DNA of 64,000 bases from Chlamydomonas sphaeroides (GCA_001662425.1 BDDC01000125.1:35751-99750); one strand, 5' to 3'; shown: positions 45,991-59,133, numbered from the stretch's first letter. Notes: generated from the sequence alone by a model not told the origin. Numbers and translations: made by a program.

Positions 45991-48978
45991 CTACTCGATC
46001 ACCATTGCAACGTGTGGCCGTGCGTCGGTGCACGCCACGTGCCCCGCTACGCCGCTGCCGTCGCTCGCACCACCTATGCCGTCGCCGCTGCCGCTGCCAG
46101 CCAGCGACACAAAGCTCGACATGCCTGCGCCGCCTCCAGCCACGCTCGCAGCGGCTGACGAGCTCGAGAAGGACTCCTCCCCGCCCGCGTACCATCCGTT
46201 GCGTGGACCGCCGGCGGCATCCGCCGTTGGCGCGGAGCCAGTTGGCGGCCCCAGCGACAGCGCCGCAGCCACACGGGACACCAGCGCACCCAGCCCTCCG
46301 CCGCCGCCACTGGCCGCAGAGGCCTTGGCGGCCGCAACTAGCGCGGCGACGGCGGCAGCCAGGACTCCAACGCCAGCGACGGAGGCGCCGGCCGCAATCC
46401 AGGCGAGGGAGTTGGGCCGCTGGCTGCCGTCGCTGCCGTCGACTAGGCTGCCACCGCTGCCGGGGGGCGCGGCGGCAGCGCCCAGCCCAGGCAGGGGCCC
46501 GGCACTAGTGCCGCCGTCGCTGCCACCGCCGGGCACGGCGGCGCGACCTGGCGGTGGCGCCAGCTGCATGGCCGCACCTCCGCCGCTACTGCCACCGCCG
46601 CCGAGCGCGATCGGGGGTGCTACTGGCGGTGCTGCGCCATCATGGCTGCTGCTGCCGTCCGTTCTGACGGGCGGCGGCGCACCGTCAGGCCCCGCCGCCG
46701 GGCCCGCGCCGCTGGATCCAGGCGGCGGCGCGCCGCCGTTGCCGCCGCCACCGTCGCTCGTGCCATGGGAGCTCGGAGGCGGCGCTCGCATGGTCTCGGC
46801 TACTGGCCCTGGGATCGAAACGGACAAGGGCGGCCACTGCGGGGGCGGGGGCGCGCCGTCGTTTGCGGTAGGCATCAGGCTCATAGGCGGCGCGCGCCGG
46901 CCTCCGACGGCTCCGGGCATGCTGCGCGGCGGTGGGCGCGGCAACGGCGGCGCTTGCGATGGCGGTGGTGGTGGCGTCGCTGGGTGGAACTGCCTTTTAC
47001 CCTCGCCGTCAGCACCGTCGTCAGCAGGGGGAGGGGCACGGCCAAGTCCACCGCTCCCAGGCGGTGGCGGAGCGGGCGGCGCCTGTGTGGGGCTGCCGTC
47101 CGGCGGCGGCGCTGCAGATGGTGCCACAGGCGGTGCGCGCTTTGCGCCCCACGCCGCCGGCGTCCGCCTCGCGGGCGGCGGCGGGGGCAGCGGCGAGGCA
47201 GGCGACGGCATTCGAGGAGGCGGGGGCGGAGGTGAGCGCATCTGCCAGCGGCGCGCCGGCCGTGGCATCGGCGGTGAGGATGGCGGCGGTGGCGCTGGCG
47301 TGACCGGCGGTGCGGTGCGGCCGCCGCTGGCCCGGCGCGGCGGCGGCAGCGGCGGCGGCGAGGGTGGCGGCGGCGGGCTCACGCAGGCCGCTGGGGTGCA
47401 CGTCGCCACAATTTCCACATACGAGCACTCGCCCGCCGCTGCCGTCGCTGCCTCCACCAGGCCCGCCATTGGAGGGGAGCGGTCGCCGGGAAGCACCTCC
47501 TCCGCGTAGTCTGCGCTGCCGCCGCCGCCGCCCGCGACGGCGCGCGCCCATTCCTCGCTGCCAGCGCCGGCGGCAGAGCAGGCCGCGCCACCGGCGGTGG
47601 GCGCGGTGCGGACGGCGAGTTGCAGGAAGTAGGTCCGGCTGAAGGGCTGGCCGCCGTTTGCGCTGGGGCTGCGGAGAGGAGGGCCGGAGAGGAGGGCCGG
47701 AGATGAGGGCCGGAGAGGAGGGCCGGGGAAGCGGGCGGTCGCAGGTTGGCTAGCCGGACGGACCTGAACATGGGCTCTGCCGGCCGCAGACCACCAAACG
47801 GGGAACGCGGGGATTGAAGGACCGCGCGATGGAGATTCGCCCTTTTCCCGCTGCGGATGGGGCCATACTATATTACACTATCTTCCGCAGGTGCGAAGGT
47901 TATTGCCGCTGCCTACCTGCACACGAAGTCTGGCGGGAGGTCGACGTCAACGGCCGCCATGCTGGAGTCATGGGCGCTGGGGTCGCAGGGGGCCACGGTC
48001 TCCTGCGAGGCGGCCGAGACACAGCATTGCAAGAAGAGGCTGAGACATTATTAGCTTGGAGCATATTGTGGCGATGTGCATGTGACAATGAATGCTGGTT
48101 GCGCTTCAGCACCGCACCTGGTGGTAGCGCATCTCGGAGATGGGGCATGTCGACGGCTGCCGCGTGTAACTGCACGCAACCACGTTGGGCGGATAGCGCG
48201 AGGCCGCAGTCAGGTGGTGCACGGGCGCCGAGTGCCGAGCAGCCACAGCTGCGATGAGCGCCGACAGCCGCGTGTCCTCGGAAGCCGAGGCTGCGGCCGC
48301 GCCGACGGATGTGGTGGCGAAGGAATGCCCAGGCGCGAGCACCAGCTGGAAGCGCATACGTGGATTCAGCAGCAGGCCTGAATATGTGAGCTGGCGGAGA
48401 GTAATGTTGTTGGGCGCGAAGGACGTCGTCGCGCGTGTGACGGAGGGCGAGGCTGGGTCATCCACGCCAGAGATGTACGCAGGAGAGGCGGTCGCGAGCT
48501 GTGCCCAGCCAAGCGTGTCGCCAAACACAGTCGCGAGACGAAGCGACTCGCCGCCTGTGTATGTGACGCACTGGGGCGTGACTGGTGGTGGCTGCGGCGG
48601 CGGGGGCGGCGGGGGCGACGGAGGCCGAGGCATGCGGCGGGATGCGCGTTGCCCGGGATTGAGAACGATGACGTCTGTGAGAGCCCCAGTAGTTGCAGCC
48701 AAGAGCGCGCGCCCGGCAGAGTCTCCAGATCCTGTGCGGTTTGACGCGAGGGGGTTTTAGGTGAGCGCTTGCCGACATGCCGGCGCCTGCGTGCCGGCTG
48801 CGCAGCGCTAGCTTGGAACTGTTAGGGCAGCACAAGCCTTAACATATGGCATGGCTCTTCCTTACTCGCCTAGTCGCACGATGTCGATGCCCGGTTTGCC
48901 AGCTGCCGAGAGAAGCGCGAGCGACGCGACGACCGCCAGAAGAGCGCGACCTGCTGCGCTGCCTTCCGAACGTCTCAT
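45991..48978 (-). CDS. secreted/membrane protein with long Pro-rich stalk
   Basis: Four exons read by phase: 48,978-48,870, 48,731-48,118, 48,002-47,917 and 47,662-45,991; about 826 residues. It opens with MRRSEGSAAGRALLAVVASL, a clear signal peptide, then a short domain, a PPSPPPPPPPQPPP hinge (about residue 80), a Cys-containing globular part (CVTYTGG...CSYTRQPSTC...CDPSAHD...CSYVEIVATCTPAAC) and a roughly 300-residue Pro/Gly-rich stalk (SPPPPPSPPPLPPPRR onward). A hydrophobic helix (LAWIAAGASVAGVGVLAAAV) lies near residues 690-715, followed by a Ser/Gly-rich tail. The stalk is hydroxyproline-glycoprotein-like, suggesting a wall- or matrix-linked membrane protein. The first intron fits only with a GC donor (CTAG/GCGAGT), so the signal-peptide exon is less certain. 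The globular domain has a pherophorin-like feel (Cys pairs around Pro-rich hinges) but I cannot assign it. Confidence 0.65.
47671..47730. repeat. 15-bp GA-rich minisatellite in an intron of the Pro-rich gene
   Basis: About four copies of GGAGAGGAGGGCC-like units just upstream of the minus-strand acceptor at 47,663-47,664; purine-rich on plus, so the intron tail is pyrimidine-rich on the coding strand. Confidence 0.8.
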
Positions 48979-51900
48979 GAATATCAACAGATTTCTGACA
49001 ATACGCGTGTTTACTGGTTATCTCTGGCTACAAGGAAGAGTCGCGTTCCAACTTGGAAGCCTGCAGCATCGCACGAGCACAGAATGCCCCGAAAGAGACT
49101 TCAAACGATACAACTACTGCAGTGCTTTGTATGTTTGCCTCGGGTGCACCAGCAACTTGGACTTCACCGCATGTGTCCTTCCGCGTTACGGACAAGCCGG
49201 GCCCCTGTAGCGCCACCTAGGACCGTCTAGGACCGAGCCACCCAACGCATGAAGGGCCGCAACGCAAATGCGTCGCGTATCTTTGCTCTTCATATAATAT
49301 CCCTCACGGCATTGCTTATTGCGGAAGTTGGGCGGAAAAGTGCACCTACCGCCGGCACTCTGTCGGGCTGGCGGCTTGCCGGCGGCCCCGCCCGCTGGCT
49401 GCCTTGTGTCGCAGACCTATGCAGACATACGTCCTCATCATCATCATGGGGAACGGGGCACAACCACAATCCGTCCTTTGTCTAGGAATGCCGGCCGCCA
49501 CCACAAATTGGGCTACTTTAGTTTAAAGGCGCCAACCACCAGCGCTCTACGTTACAGTGCCGGAACTTGTCTGGGACGCGGCCCCTGGTCCCTTCTCCCG
49601 GACATGGCCGGGGTACACTTGTGAACCTAGTGTCTCTCGCCAACACCAGCGCACAGCCGCTACCGCAACAGCCGCCGCTCAGCCAGTCAGGCACGGGCAG
49701 GAGACAGGGCCCGCCCTCGCAACCCAGCCCCCAACACCGCTACGCCTCTGCTTGGCGCCGCCAGCCGAGGCCGAGCTCAAGCGGCCGCGCTTGCTGCGGC
49801 CGCCGCTACCGCGGCTGCGGCCGCTCAGCCCCGGCCGGGGAGTTGGAGCGGCGATGGCGCTGCCAGCGGAGGGCCCGCCCCGGCCCCCGGGGTCAAGAGC
49901 TAGGGCGGCCGCGCTTGCACCGCGCTTGGCACCGGCCCTGCGCCGCCGCCCCCGTCGCCGCCGCCGCCGGGCGCGCCGCGCGGCGGGCGCCTCAGGGCAG
50001 GCGACCTTCCACCGTGCCCGCCCGTGAGCCGGCAGACGGTCGCGTAGCGGATGTTGAGCATCGGGCGCCTTTTGGGGGTGTGAGGGGGCAGCAAGAGCGG
50101 TGGCGGGAGGGGAGGGCCACAGCTGATCTAGGGACCCGAACCCCGAGCTCGGCCCAGTACATTGGCCAGGATTGGCCCGAGCCCCGAGCTTAGCTCCGAG
50201 CTTGACCAGTACGTCGCTATGTGGTGCCGGTTGGGCCTAGAAAGTAAGTTGGGCGGCTTCAGACAGGAACGACAGTATAAACATCTCGTAGAGAACTACG
50301 CACCATGATTCGAGCTTAGCGGCTTGTTCGGCCGCTTGCTTGGGTACGTCGGGTTGGGAAGGTTGGGTCACGCCTGCCGGTCAGCGGCCGATCCATCAAA
50401 GATACTCATCCTGAAGCCCAAGCGTCCTGGGTGCAGGTAGGAAGGCTGAAGTTGACGCAGATGACGCGTTGGGTAGCCCAAGCGGCGCCACCGGGCGCCG
50501 CCTTAACCCTTCCCGTGGCCGCGTCCCTCGTCGCCGCAGCCCTCTCCACGTCCCGCGCTTCGCTTCCGCCTTTACCACCGCCCGCAAGCTCCACCACCGA
50601 GCGACCCCTCCGCCGCCGCCACCTGCTCCGCGGCCCCTGCCCCCGACGCCAGCTCTGCCGCCGACCGCTTCACCGCCGCCCGCTCCGCTACAGCTTGCTC
50701 CGCCGCCGACCCCTCGAGTTTTGAGTTGTGTAGTTGAGGTTCGCCTGGGTATCGACGCGTGCGCGGTTGTTGGGCCTCTTCACGCTGGCCACCTGCCCCC
50801 CCCCCCTCTATGCTTGTCCGTGCGGTGGGCGGATCTATGTAATGCCCCACGGTGGTTCATTCCCGCCTGTCCCCAAGGGAGGATCGGCGCCCTGCCTACC
50901 GTGACCTTGTGCCCACCCCACACGGGCCTTCACTCCCGAGCTGTGGGGAACCTTACGGAGTCCGCAGCTCGGATTGAGCATCGCGCACTCGACCCTCGCA
51001 TCCACCCTCCCCTGCCAGCACAGTGCACTGCCTCACCATGCAGCTCCAGCTCCTTTGCAGCCGGCGCCGCGTTCAACAGCCCCTCAATTCCGCCCTCCTT
51101 TGTGAAAGGCATGTCGAGAGGTACTGTGGCTTTTGGGGCGAGCTGCAACTGTTTGCAGTCGGCACGCGCGAAATAGCGCGTGTATAGACTTGTGCGGAGC
51201 ATCCCGCTGATAGACCACAAGGCGCTTCAATGATACCAAGCACCTCTTTGATCAAAGATTGTTCATGAACATCAGGCGCAGTGTATAGAGTGCCTGGGAA
51301 ACCAAATCTCGACACGAAACACGCCCTCCCCAACCTATAGCCCCAAGCTGACGGGCCCAGTTCTCAGCCGTAGCAACCCTTAGCAACCGAACGAGCTGCG
51401 CAGCCGCGAGCGGCCCAATAGGAGCCTTTGATCTAATGTAGTTGATTCATGCCGTTCCATGTTGTATCTGTGGCGTTAGTGATGGTACCCGGCCGAAACT
51501 ATATTTTTGGACCCCATGTACGGCAAACGCCATACGACTGGAAGGATGGAAAGCCGACAACGAGCCCGATCCAGCGGTGCCGACCTCGTGCTTGTCGGAG
51601 TGCGAGGCTTCAAGTTGTGGGCCGGCAAAAGTTGGGGCATTATCCGACGCAGGCCGTGGCCGGAGTGGAACCCGCGTGCCGGCAGGCAAGAGGTTCAAGC
51701 ACACGGACGGACGGCAAAGGAGAACAAGGCTGGGCGCGGTAGCAGGGGTGCAGCAGGGGCGTAGCAGCGGGCGGGCCGCACACGGCGGGCCCTTGCCCCT
51801 CGCCTGCGCCTCCGGCGCCAGATGGCAGACTTCCTTGCCCACCCCACATCAGGCGCACATCTTCTTGCCGCTGTTGCAGGGTAGGCGCCGCCGCTCTTGG

Positions 51901-52198
51901 TACCGCTGTGTCCCAGTCAACGTGGTTGCCCCTCTTCCCAGCTGCGATCCGGCGTTAAGGAAGCGGGTATTACATCTCGGCGTTAACATCTCGATTCGTT
52001 CCGGCGAGCGTTTCAGAGACGGCCGCTGCTGCGTGCTGTGTGGGTCAGGGGAGGCCCTCGTGTGGGTAGGGTGGCTTAGGTGGCTGTACGCCAGCACTTG
52101 CCACACATGCACCTGCAACGTATCTGCCTCGCACCCAGGTGTTTGCGACGCCATGTTCGTTCTTCCCGGAGAAAACGCGTTGAGACACGTGGGTCGGT
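48979..52198. other. stretch without supported gene
   Basis: Lies between two divergent genes and should hold their promoters. It includes Ala/Pro/Arg-rich open frames at 49,560-50,200 and 50,430-51,180 that are open mainly because the DNA is very GC-rich, and a C-run near 50,802. No consistent splice-linked frame was found. Confidence 0.4.
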
Positions 52199-53044
52199 GT
52201 GTTAGTCCGGAATGTGGGCATGGTCTGTCAATCCGCTAATCCCGTTGCCACCCCAGTAGGATGCAAAAGCGTGAGTCCTAATCCTAGTTTGCGTGTTCCA
52301 ATCCCAAAACAGCAATCCCAATCCTGGGTTTCGCTGTTATTAGTCACACAGCAGGCGGCGGGATGCCGACTCGCGGAATTCGCATACCCCAATTTGCTGA
52401 AAACAGCTCGTCGAGCCCTTCTGAAGACAACTGCTGCTGTGACGTACGGGCTAAGTTCGGCTCAAGTTTCAATGAGGCAGGCGGTCATGCAGCCGATCAT
52501 CGTCGTCTTACATACTGCCGACCAAGCAAATCCCTCTGGACAAAGGCAGGCTGAAAGCAGCAGCATGCTCTTATTAGCGAGACTCCTGACTGCGCTCGTG
52601 GGCTGCTGCCGCCGACCTGCCATGGCTAACAGCGGTAGCAGCGACAACTGCGCCGATCAGTCATTTGTTGCAGGAGTTGATACCCGCGATGCGCAAATGC
52701 GACGACGTAGTGGTGGTTGCGACGACGCAGCAGCGCTTTTTGAAAGGCAAACGTGTGTGTCGCGCAGTACAGCTGGCGCCGTCTCAGCAGCTTCGGCTGG
52801 GACAGCAAAGCCTGCGAGTGGCATACTCAGCGACAGGACGCAAGACGGAACGCAAGATGTAAGGCAGCAGCAGGATGCATGTTGCTTGTCGAAACCGCGC
52901 CTTTACATGTATCAATTCATGCCCTGGAGCAGAGCAACGAGCTACATGCCACAGGCGAGACGGCGCGCTTCCTGGCATCCATGACTCAGGAGGCCCAAAC
53001 GCGCGCGTCTTGCCTGGATATGTTGGGCTCTGGAGCATCCTCAG
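52199..53044 (+). other. possible upstream exons of the kinase-like gene
   Basis: The stretch is open in several frames and less GC-rich than its neighbours. A frame ending in CLDMLGSGASS at 53,044, followed by GTACAT, has the phase needed by the exon at 53,136. Another frame near 52,665-52,760 (LLQELIPAMRKCDDVVVVAT) looks coding-like. I could not place a start codon or connect these segments, so they are noted only as candidates. Confidence 0.3.
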
Positions 53045-53135
53045 GTACATTGGCTTGTGACGTCGTCTGGCCATACAAGAATGGATGGAGTTGCTGGACA
53101 TCGGTTTTGTTCGTCCAATTTCTTGTGCGCCGCAG

Positions 53136-56100
53136 AATTGTTTGGAGGGCCGGAGGACGTGTCCAGCCTTGCTGAAGCCCTACCGGCAGGCGCTAGCCTT
53201 CGGCACTGCCCCTACGGCACGCGTATCGTGCCGCCGCTGGCATTACTGGAAGGCATTGCCGACCTGCAGCCAGTTCCCTGGGCCAGCCGCTATCGCGGCA
53301 GCCAGACCGCACGCACCTGGACCGGTGCGTGCGACCGGACATAGGCAAACACGGAGGTCACCCTTGGGATCGTCCCTGGCGTGGGTTATGTGGTCGGCCT
53401 GGGGCCGTTGCCAAGGGAGACCACAAAACCCCTTCCCATGACCCTACGTCACCATAACCCCAACCCATGTATGTGGTCGGTCCGGCCGACCAGCACAACT
53501 ATGATGTCTCGCGCTGCTGGCCTTCTTCCAGGCCCAATGCGCGGTGGGGGCTTTGCCCCAAACCCATGGAGGGCCCTGCCCCTGCCGCACTGCTTGCCGC
53601 CGCAGGCACATACTGCGGCCAGCCCGTGGCCGTGAAGCTCCGCGCCGCCACCCCGGCGGCCGCAGCGGCTGCGCCCACGCACGCCACCAGCTACTGCGAG
53701 GGGGGCGCAACGACCGCCGCCACGTGCTCAGCGTCGCAGACCGCCCTCCCACGCAGCGCAGCCAGCGCCGCTGACGCCGGCATCAACAGCAACGCCGGCG
53801 GCGCAGGCGCCACCGCCACAGACGCGCTGTACGCGGCGGCAGCGGCAAGCACGGGCCTGACCGCCGCGGCCGCTGCGGCGGGCCGGCTGCGGCACCCGCA
53901 CCTGGTTCCGGTGCTGGAGGCGCGGCTGGCCTGCCTGGACTTGGAGGTGAGTTGGGGACGCGTTCGTTTACCCGGGGTATGTACACGTCTCGCACAGCAG
54001 CACGCCGGCGCACACCCGCGTGTACGTACCCACCGCCAAGCAGCAGGCGGGTGCAGGGGCGTGTGCGTGCATGCCACGTGCCCATGTGTGCACGCGTGTT
54101 CATCTGAGCAAGCCGGCATCCACCATGTGCGCATACAAGCACACACACATACAGAGCAGTCCGCTGCTGCCGTTGCCCCCTACAGGCCTGCGCGGCGCTG
54201 CGGCCCGAGGCTCGCCTGCGCCCCGGCTGGCCGGCACCCCTGACCCCGGGAAGCCGCCGCGCGCAGGGCCTGCACGCCTACCTGGCCCGGCACCTGCCTC
54301 CCGTCGCAATGCACAGTACGTACATACACCACACGCGCACTCGCCTGTACACATCCTATTGAATTGCTGTACGTGCTGCCGTCTGCATAAACTAACTTGC
54401 CCCTTGCTCCGTTGCAGGCCCCAACGGCGGCGACACGTTCGCTCCGGCCCAAGCCCCTCAGCCCTCGCTCACCGTGTACCCGGGCGACATGCTGCCCACC
54501 GAGCTGGAGCCCGCCACGCCCGGCTACGCCGCGCTGGCATCACTGCGTGGGTTGGCGCCCGGGGCGGTGGTGACCATAACCATCAATGAGCTGTGCGACA
54601 AGGTTGGTAGGAAGCACCTTCAAAACAACCCATCCAGCTGATGTCGACCCTCTGCCTTTTTACTGAAGAACCAGCGTGGAAGTCATCGGCCCTCTGGCTG
54701 CTTGGCGTCACGCAATGCCTAGCGCCACATGACGTCGCTCCACGCCCGCGCGCGTCATGCATGCTCTTGGGCTTTCTCCTGTCATGACCTCCTGGCTCCG
54801 ACTGCGGCCGGCAAGGCAACGTCCGCTGTCTTCAGCCGGCCGCAGCTCGCATATCTTACTTGCCGACACCGGCACCCTTATAGTGCCATCCCTCACCGGT
54901 CATTCCCGCCCTTCCTCTCATCTCGCGGGCAGGGCAACCTTCTCCAGCTGGCTGCCGGCCGGCCCTCGCCCTTCCTGGCGTCACCCTCCCGCCCACTGCG
55001 GGTGGCGCAGCGAGCGCTGCTGCGCACCGCCCGAGAGATTGTGTCGGGGCTGGCGGCACTGCACGCCGCGGGCCTGGCGCACGGCTGCTTGGTGCGGCGT
55101 ACGGGCCGCCAAAGGGGCTGGCTAGCCAGCGTCAGATGCGTGATTGTAGGACGGGTTGGCTGCCCTACCAGCTAGCCCTGCTGCCGCGGTAGCCCTGCTC
55201 CATCCATCCGCCGCCGCCACCCCGCCGCCCTACACCCGCAGCGCCCCACCAACGTGCTGCTCGCCGCCTCGTCGGCCGACCGCCGCGGCTTCACGGCGCG
55301 CCTGGCGGACGCTGGCAGCGGAAGCCTGGAGCGGGCGGCCGTCAACCCCCTGCATTCGGAGCCATGGCTACTGCTGCTGGCGGCCCCCGAGGCGCTCAAC
55401 GACATTGATGCGCTCGCCACGCCCGCAGCCGACGTGCGTTCACGCTACTTGATTTATGTTACCTCGCTCTGCCTACTGCGATAGCTGTGCAAGCAAGCGG
55501 CATAGCAGTGGGCACGGCAGGCAGAAGGCGGCTGCGCCGCTGTCACGTTGCGGGGACCAAGGATGCCCCAGACCCAGTCTAGCTAGAGACCCTCGAGACC
55601 CTGCACCTCTCCACCCCCCACCCCCAGGTCTACAGCTTTGGCCTGCTGCTGTGGCTCATGGCCGCTGGGAAGGCGCCCTTTGCGGGCCAGAACACGGGTG
55701 GGGTCCCCCACAGTATGCCATGTGCAGCGCCTAGCGTGCATCGGCAGATGCGTATCGACCGTTGCAGCACCGTCGCCGTACAGCTTTCAACTCCGAGCTA
55801 TCTCAGTTGCTCACAACCCCGCCCTGTCGTAAGCCCCGCTCCACGCCACCCATCCCGCTCCCTGCAGTGGCGCTGCTGCTGGCGGTGGCGGCCGGCGGCG
55901 ATGTGGCGGCCCCCGAGTGGCCCATGGGTCAGCACGACCACCTGGCCGCCGCCTACCGTAGCTGCATGGACCCCGACCCGGAGGCGCGGCCCACCGCGCA
56001 GCAGGTGTGTGCTTGCGTGCGTGCTTGAGGAGGAAGGACGTGAGCTGAGATCACGTGCACAACGCAAGGGCGTACCGATGTGCGATACGGGTAGAAGGGC

Positions 56101-56348
56101 GATGGGAACCGAACAGAGACATCCATGGGGTGACGACATGATGGCGGCGGGTCTCAGCCTCGGCGGCGTACCGCGCACGCGCGCTGCATGCAACAAGGCT
56201 GGCCGTTATCTTCGGCCAGAAGAATATTCGGTCCACCTCCTGCTGACCCCCGCCGCCACCACCACCACCACCACCACCACCACGCCCCGCCCTGAAGCTG
56301 CTCGACGACATATGCCGCCTGGAGGCGGCCGTCAAGCAAGGCGGGTAG
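53136..56348 (+). CDS. protein kinase-like gene, probable pseudokinase, 5' end unresolved
   Basis: Nine exons join in phase: 53,136-53,324, 53,606-53,946, 54,186-54,315, 54,418-54,602, 54,933-55,091, 55,242-55,433, 55,628-55,697, 55,868-56,004 and 56,298-56,348 (TAG). Kinase landmarks in order: VAVKL (beta-3 Lys, about 53,635), RLRHPHLVPVLE (helix C to beta-4), LAALHAAGLAHGCLRPTNVLL (catalytic loop), ARLADAGSG (DFG position), LLAAPEAL (APE), VYSFGLLLWLMAAGKAPF and DPDPEARPTAQQ. The catalytic loop HRDLKxxN reads HGCLRPTN: the base Asp is Cys, and DFG is DAG. The Gly-rich loop is not obvious. These losses point to a pseudokinase of the tyrosine-kinase-like type that is abundant in these algae. 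Ala-rich insertions in exon 2 lengthen the N lobe. An exon ending at 53,044 would fit the 5' phase. Confidence 0.7.
56251..56283. repeat. (CCA)n microsatellite in the last kinase intron
   Basis: About nine uninterrupted CAC triplets end 15 bp before the acceptor of the final exon at 56,298. Confidence 0.9.
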
Positions 56349-59133
56349 CGGTAGGTGGTGGTAGGTCCGGAGGCCGCGCCGTCGCCGCAGTAGCCCACGC
56401 ACAGGCTGGCGTAATACTATGCCGAGGTCGCAGAGGAGGACGCAAGGCCGATTGAGGGGGCTGCGGACCTGGCTTTGGGGATGCTGGCTTGTCGGTACCA
56501 AGAGGCCATGTACGAGGCAGCGCCGTCGTGCGGTTGTGATCTGGCGGCCCCTAAGTGGCCTTGTTGCTATGACGGGCAGACTTATTGTGATGATTTCTTA
56601 TATGTGTGCTGGGAGTACGTGCTGAAAGGAGGGTGCGATGGGGCGTTCCCCTGAACCCTGTCCGGAGGGAACCAAGCTCCGCTTCCAGCCATGCGGGAGG
56701 CGTGGCGAATCTGCCTACCTTGCCAAGGGAAATGCGCAACGAGGGCGGACTCGGGAGACTTTGACTGCATTGGGCTTGTCATTATTGGCACGCACTGACA
56801 TGCAAGACCATGAAGCACGAGCTGCGTACTTGCTCGCGCGGTTGGGCCCGCCCTCGTAATAGCTTTGATTAGGGTTGAAGCGGGCTGGATATCACAGGAT
56901 GTTAAGGAGGCGTGCGCGTCGGGCAGACCCTGCCATGGGGCGCCGCTGCTGCGCCGTCGCTTCTATGTACGGCATGGGCATCCGCCTCTTGTGTTCGTTT
57001 GTTTCATTGATGTGGCGGCCGCCTTTGTTGGGTTGGACTGCTGCCGAAGTGCCGATGTGCTAGGGTTGCCATGACGTGAGGGCCGCGGCCTAGCTCGGAG
57101 ACGGCAGCTCGGCGCTCGCATGCGTTTGCGCGGACGGGCGCCTTGGGGCCAGCACCGCGCACACAACACTTGCCGCAGCCACAACATCCACAAGGCACAT
57201 GAACACTATTATGTGCGGTGTCAAGGACTGCTGTGCGGCGCGCCGTGTCGGGGTTGGGCCGTGTCCCGTTCCCGGGTATTGCCTCGGCCCACGCATTTCG
57301 ACGTGCTGGCTGCGTTGGCAGCGAATTCTGCGGGCGCCGGGGGCCGAGTTCTGATGTGGGACTGCCTGGCTGAGTCCCGATCCGAGCTTTCGCAGGGAGG
57401 CCGCGGGAGATGCCAGCCTACACGCTTGCGGGGCGAGGGTGTCACGCGGGCACCGGCGATGCTAGCTCGTCTAGCTCGTCCCAAGCCCCGGCGCAATGCT
57501 GCACCGCAGCCGTGCATTGTCTCGAGCGTCGTTGTGATTATGTACGGGCCGGTCGCGTCGTTGGCTGCAATATGTTCCGAGCCGGCTGGATCGAGGGTCG
57601 CGCATGGATACGACCTGCTATGGAAGTATGGTTATCGGTGCCCCCGGGTTTGCGTACCTTGATCGACTTGCACCGCGCTCTAATCGTACGTTGATGCGTG
57701 GTGGGATGGGCGCTGTCGCTTGGGACGGGTGCTGCCCTTCACGGGGCGGCTCGGGGCGGGCCGGCGGCGGGGGAGGTCCAGCATATGCCACGGTGCATAA
57801 CGGCACAAGATAGCGGGTGGGGGCGAGCGCGGCAGCGAGCGAGAGATGCGCAGCAGCGCGCGGCGCGCTCCCTGGGCCGTGCGCCCTTTCGCGTGTCAAA
57901 GGGGTCACGGTGGGGCCGTCAGCTGCCAAGTCTGCGCGCGAACCTCTGCATGGCCCCTTTCGCGCCGGGCGGCGTCTGTATGTGTTCGTTCTGGGCGTGC
58001 ATTCTATTGGCAAGGGTACAGGCCTGGCTTGGTGGTGGATTTTGAGCATTGATGACCTGTGCCCGAGCGTGCCCGATCGAGGCCCCGGACCTGCTGCGCT
58101 CTCGTCGTTATCGTTGATATCAATCGTAGTCCGGGCAGCTCAAGGTGGCCCTGCCAGCGGTCGCAGCCATGGCGGCATCGCGGCAAGCGCGCGGCTGAAA
58201 CTGGTGACGGCTGCGACGTTGGGCCGGGACTGTGCGGCCGGCGGCGATGCTAGCTATGTAGTTTGGGTAGCAGGCTGTGAGGCCTGCCGTGTCAGGATGT
58301 GGCCGGCGCTGCTAGCGGCCCGAGCCACGGCGAGCGCGGGAGTGCATGTGTAGCAGGGGAGATGTGTAGTGACTGCCGCGACGGTGGGTGGGGTCAGTGC
58401 TGCTCGGCGCCGACCGCGCTGCCTGCTACTACGGCTGTGGCGGGCACCGGCGGCCGGCGCTGCCGCATGGCCCCCATCCCGTGGTGTGCGGCACACGATC
58501 GAGCGGGTGTGAGGGGCGGGGTCACGCGGGCATGCGATGGCGTGCGATGGAGGGGCCTGGGGTGACCTGGGGCGACCTGCCCTGCCTGCTGCCCCAGGGG
58601 TTGGGCGCGGTGCTGGTTGTCGCTGGTGGCCGGCGCCGCGGCGGCGCGCAGGCGTCGAAAGGGCTTTTGGTCCAGGCAGGTGGGCCCGTGGACCGAAACC
58701 GCACGAACGTAGAAGCCTTGGCGGCTGAACACGGAAGAAGAGGCCTCGGCGGCCCAACACATGTATCCGACAGAAACGATGCGACAAGGGCTGCTGCGCG
58801 CGCATGACGCGCTGCTGGCAACGTGTCCCAGTTCGACAGCCGCATCAGAACAACGGCAAATGGCGCAGGTGCCTCCATGCGCGCATTGTCAAACAGCCCG
58901 CCCAGCTTCCTCCTTCCCGGACGATGCAGCTGCGCTCCCCTGCACTCCCCTGCATGCGCTCCTCGGCCGCCACGCTACGGTCCTCCCCCTCGCCATCCCC
59001 GCCTCTCATACGCGCACCACCCCACGCACCACAGCGGGAGATCAGCCCGCGACTCCTGCCCCTCCTTGCATGGCTCGAAATTAAGTCCGTAGCACTGCCT
59101 GCTGAGTCGAGTCAAGGACACGACTTCAATCAC
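56349..59133. other. stretch without supported gene
   Basis: Lies between the convergent kinase-like and SPRTN genes. Several frames are open for 100-180 codons but show Arg/Ala/Pro-rich shadow composition, no splice-linked continuation and no recognisable motif. Decayed repeat or transposon sequence is possible. Confidence 0.4.

Noticed and set aside
45977..47509. Plus-strand open frame of 510 codons, Gly/Ala/Pro-rich
   Set aside because: It is the mirror of the last exon of the minus-strand Pro-rich gene. The minus reading has a signal peptide, SPPPP hinge, transmembrane helix and matching splice phases; the plus reading has none.
49557..51176. Several Pro/Ala/Arg-rich open frames of 130-235 codons
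   Set aside because: No signal peptide, no splice-linked extension, composition expected of chance frames in very GC-rich DNA.
57120..57700. Possible retroelement remnant (frame with RVLMWDCLAES and WIRPAMEVWLSV)
   Set aside because: No reverse transcriptase, endonuclease or integrase motif could be found on either strand.
58254..58805. Minus-strand open frame of 183 codons
   Set aside because: Arg/Pro/His-rich shadow composition and no recognisable motif or splice context.
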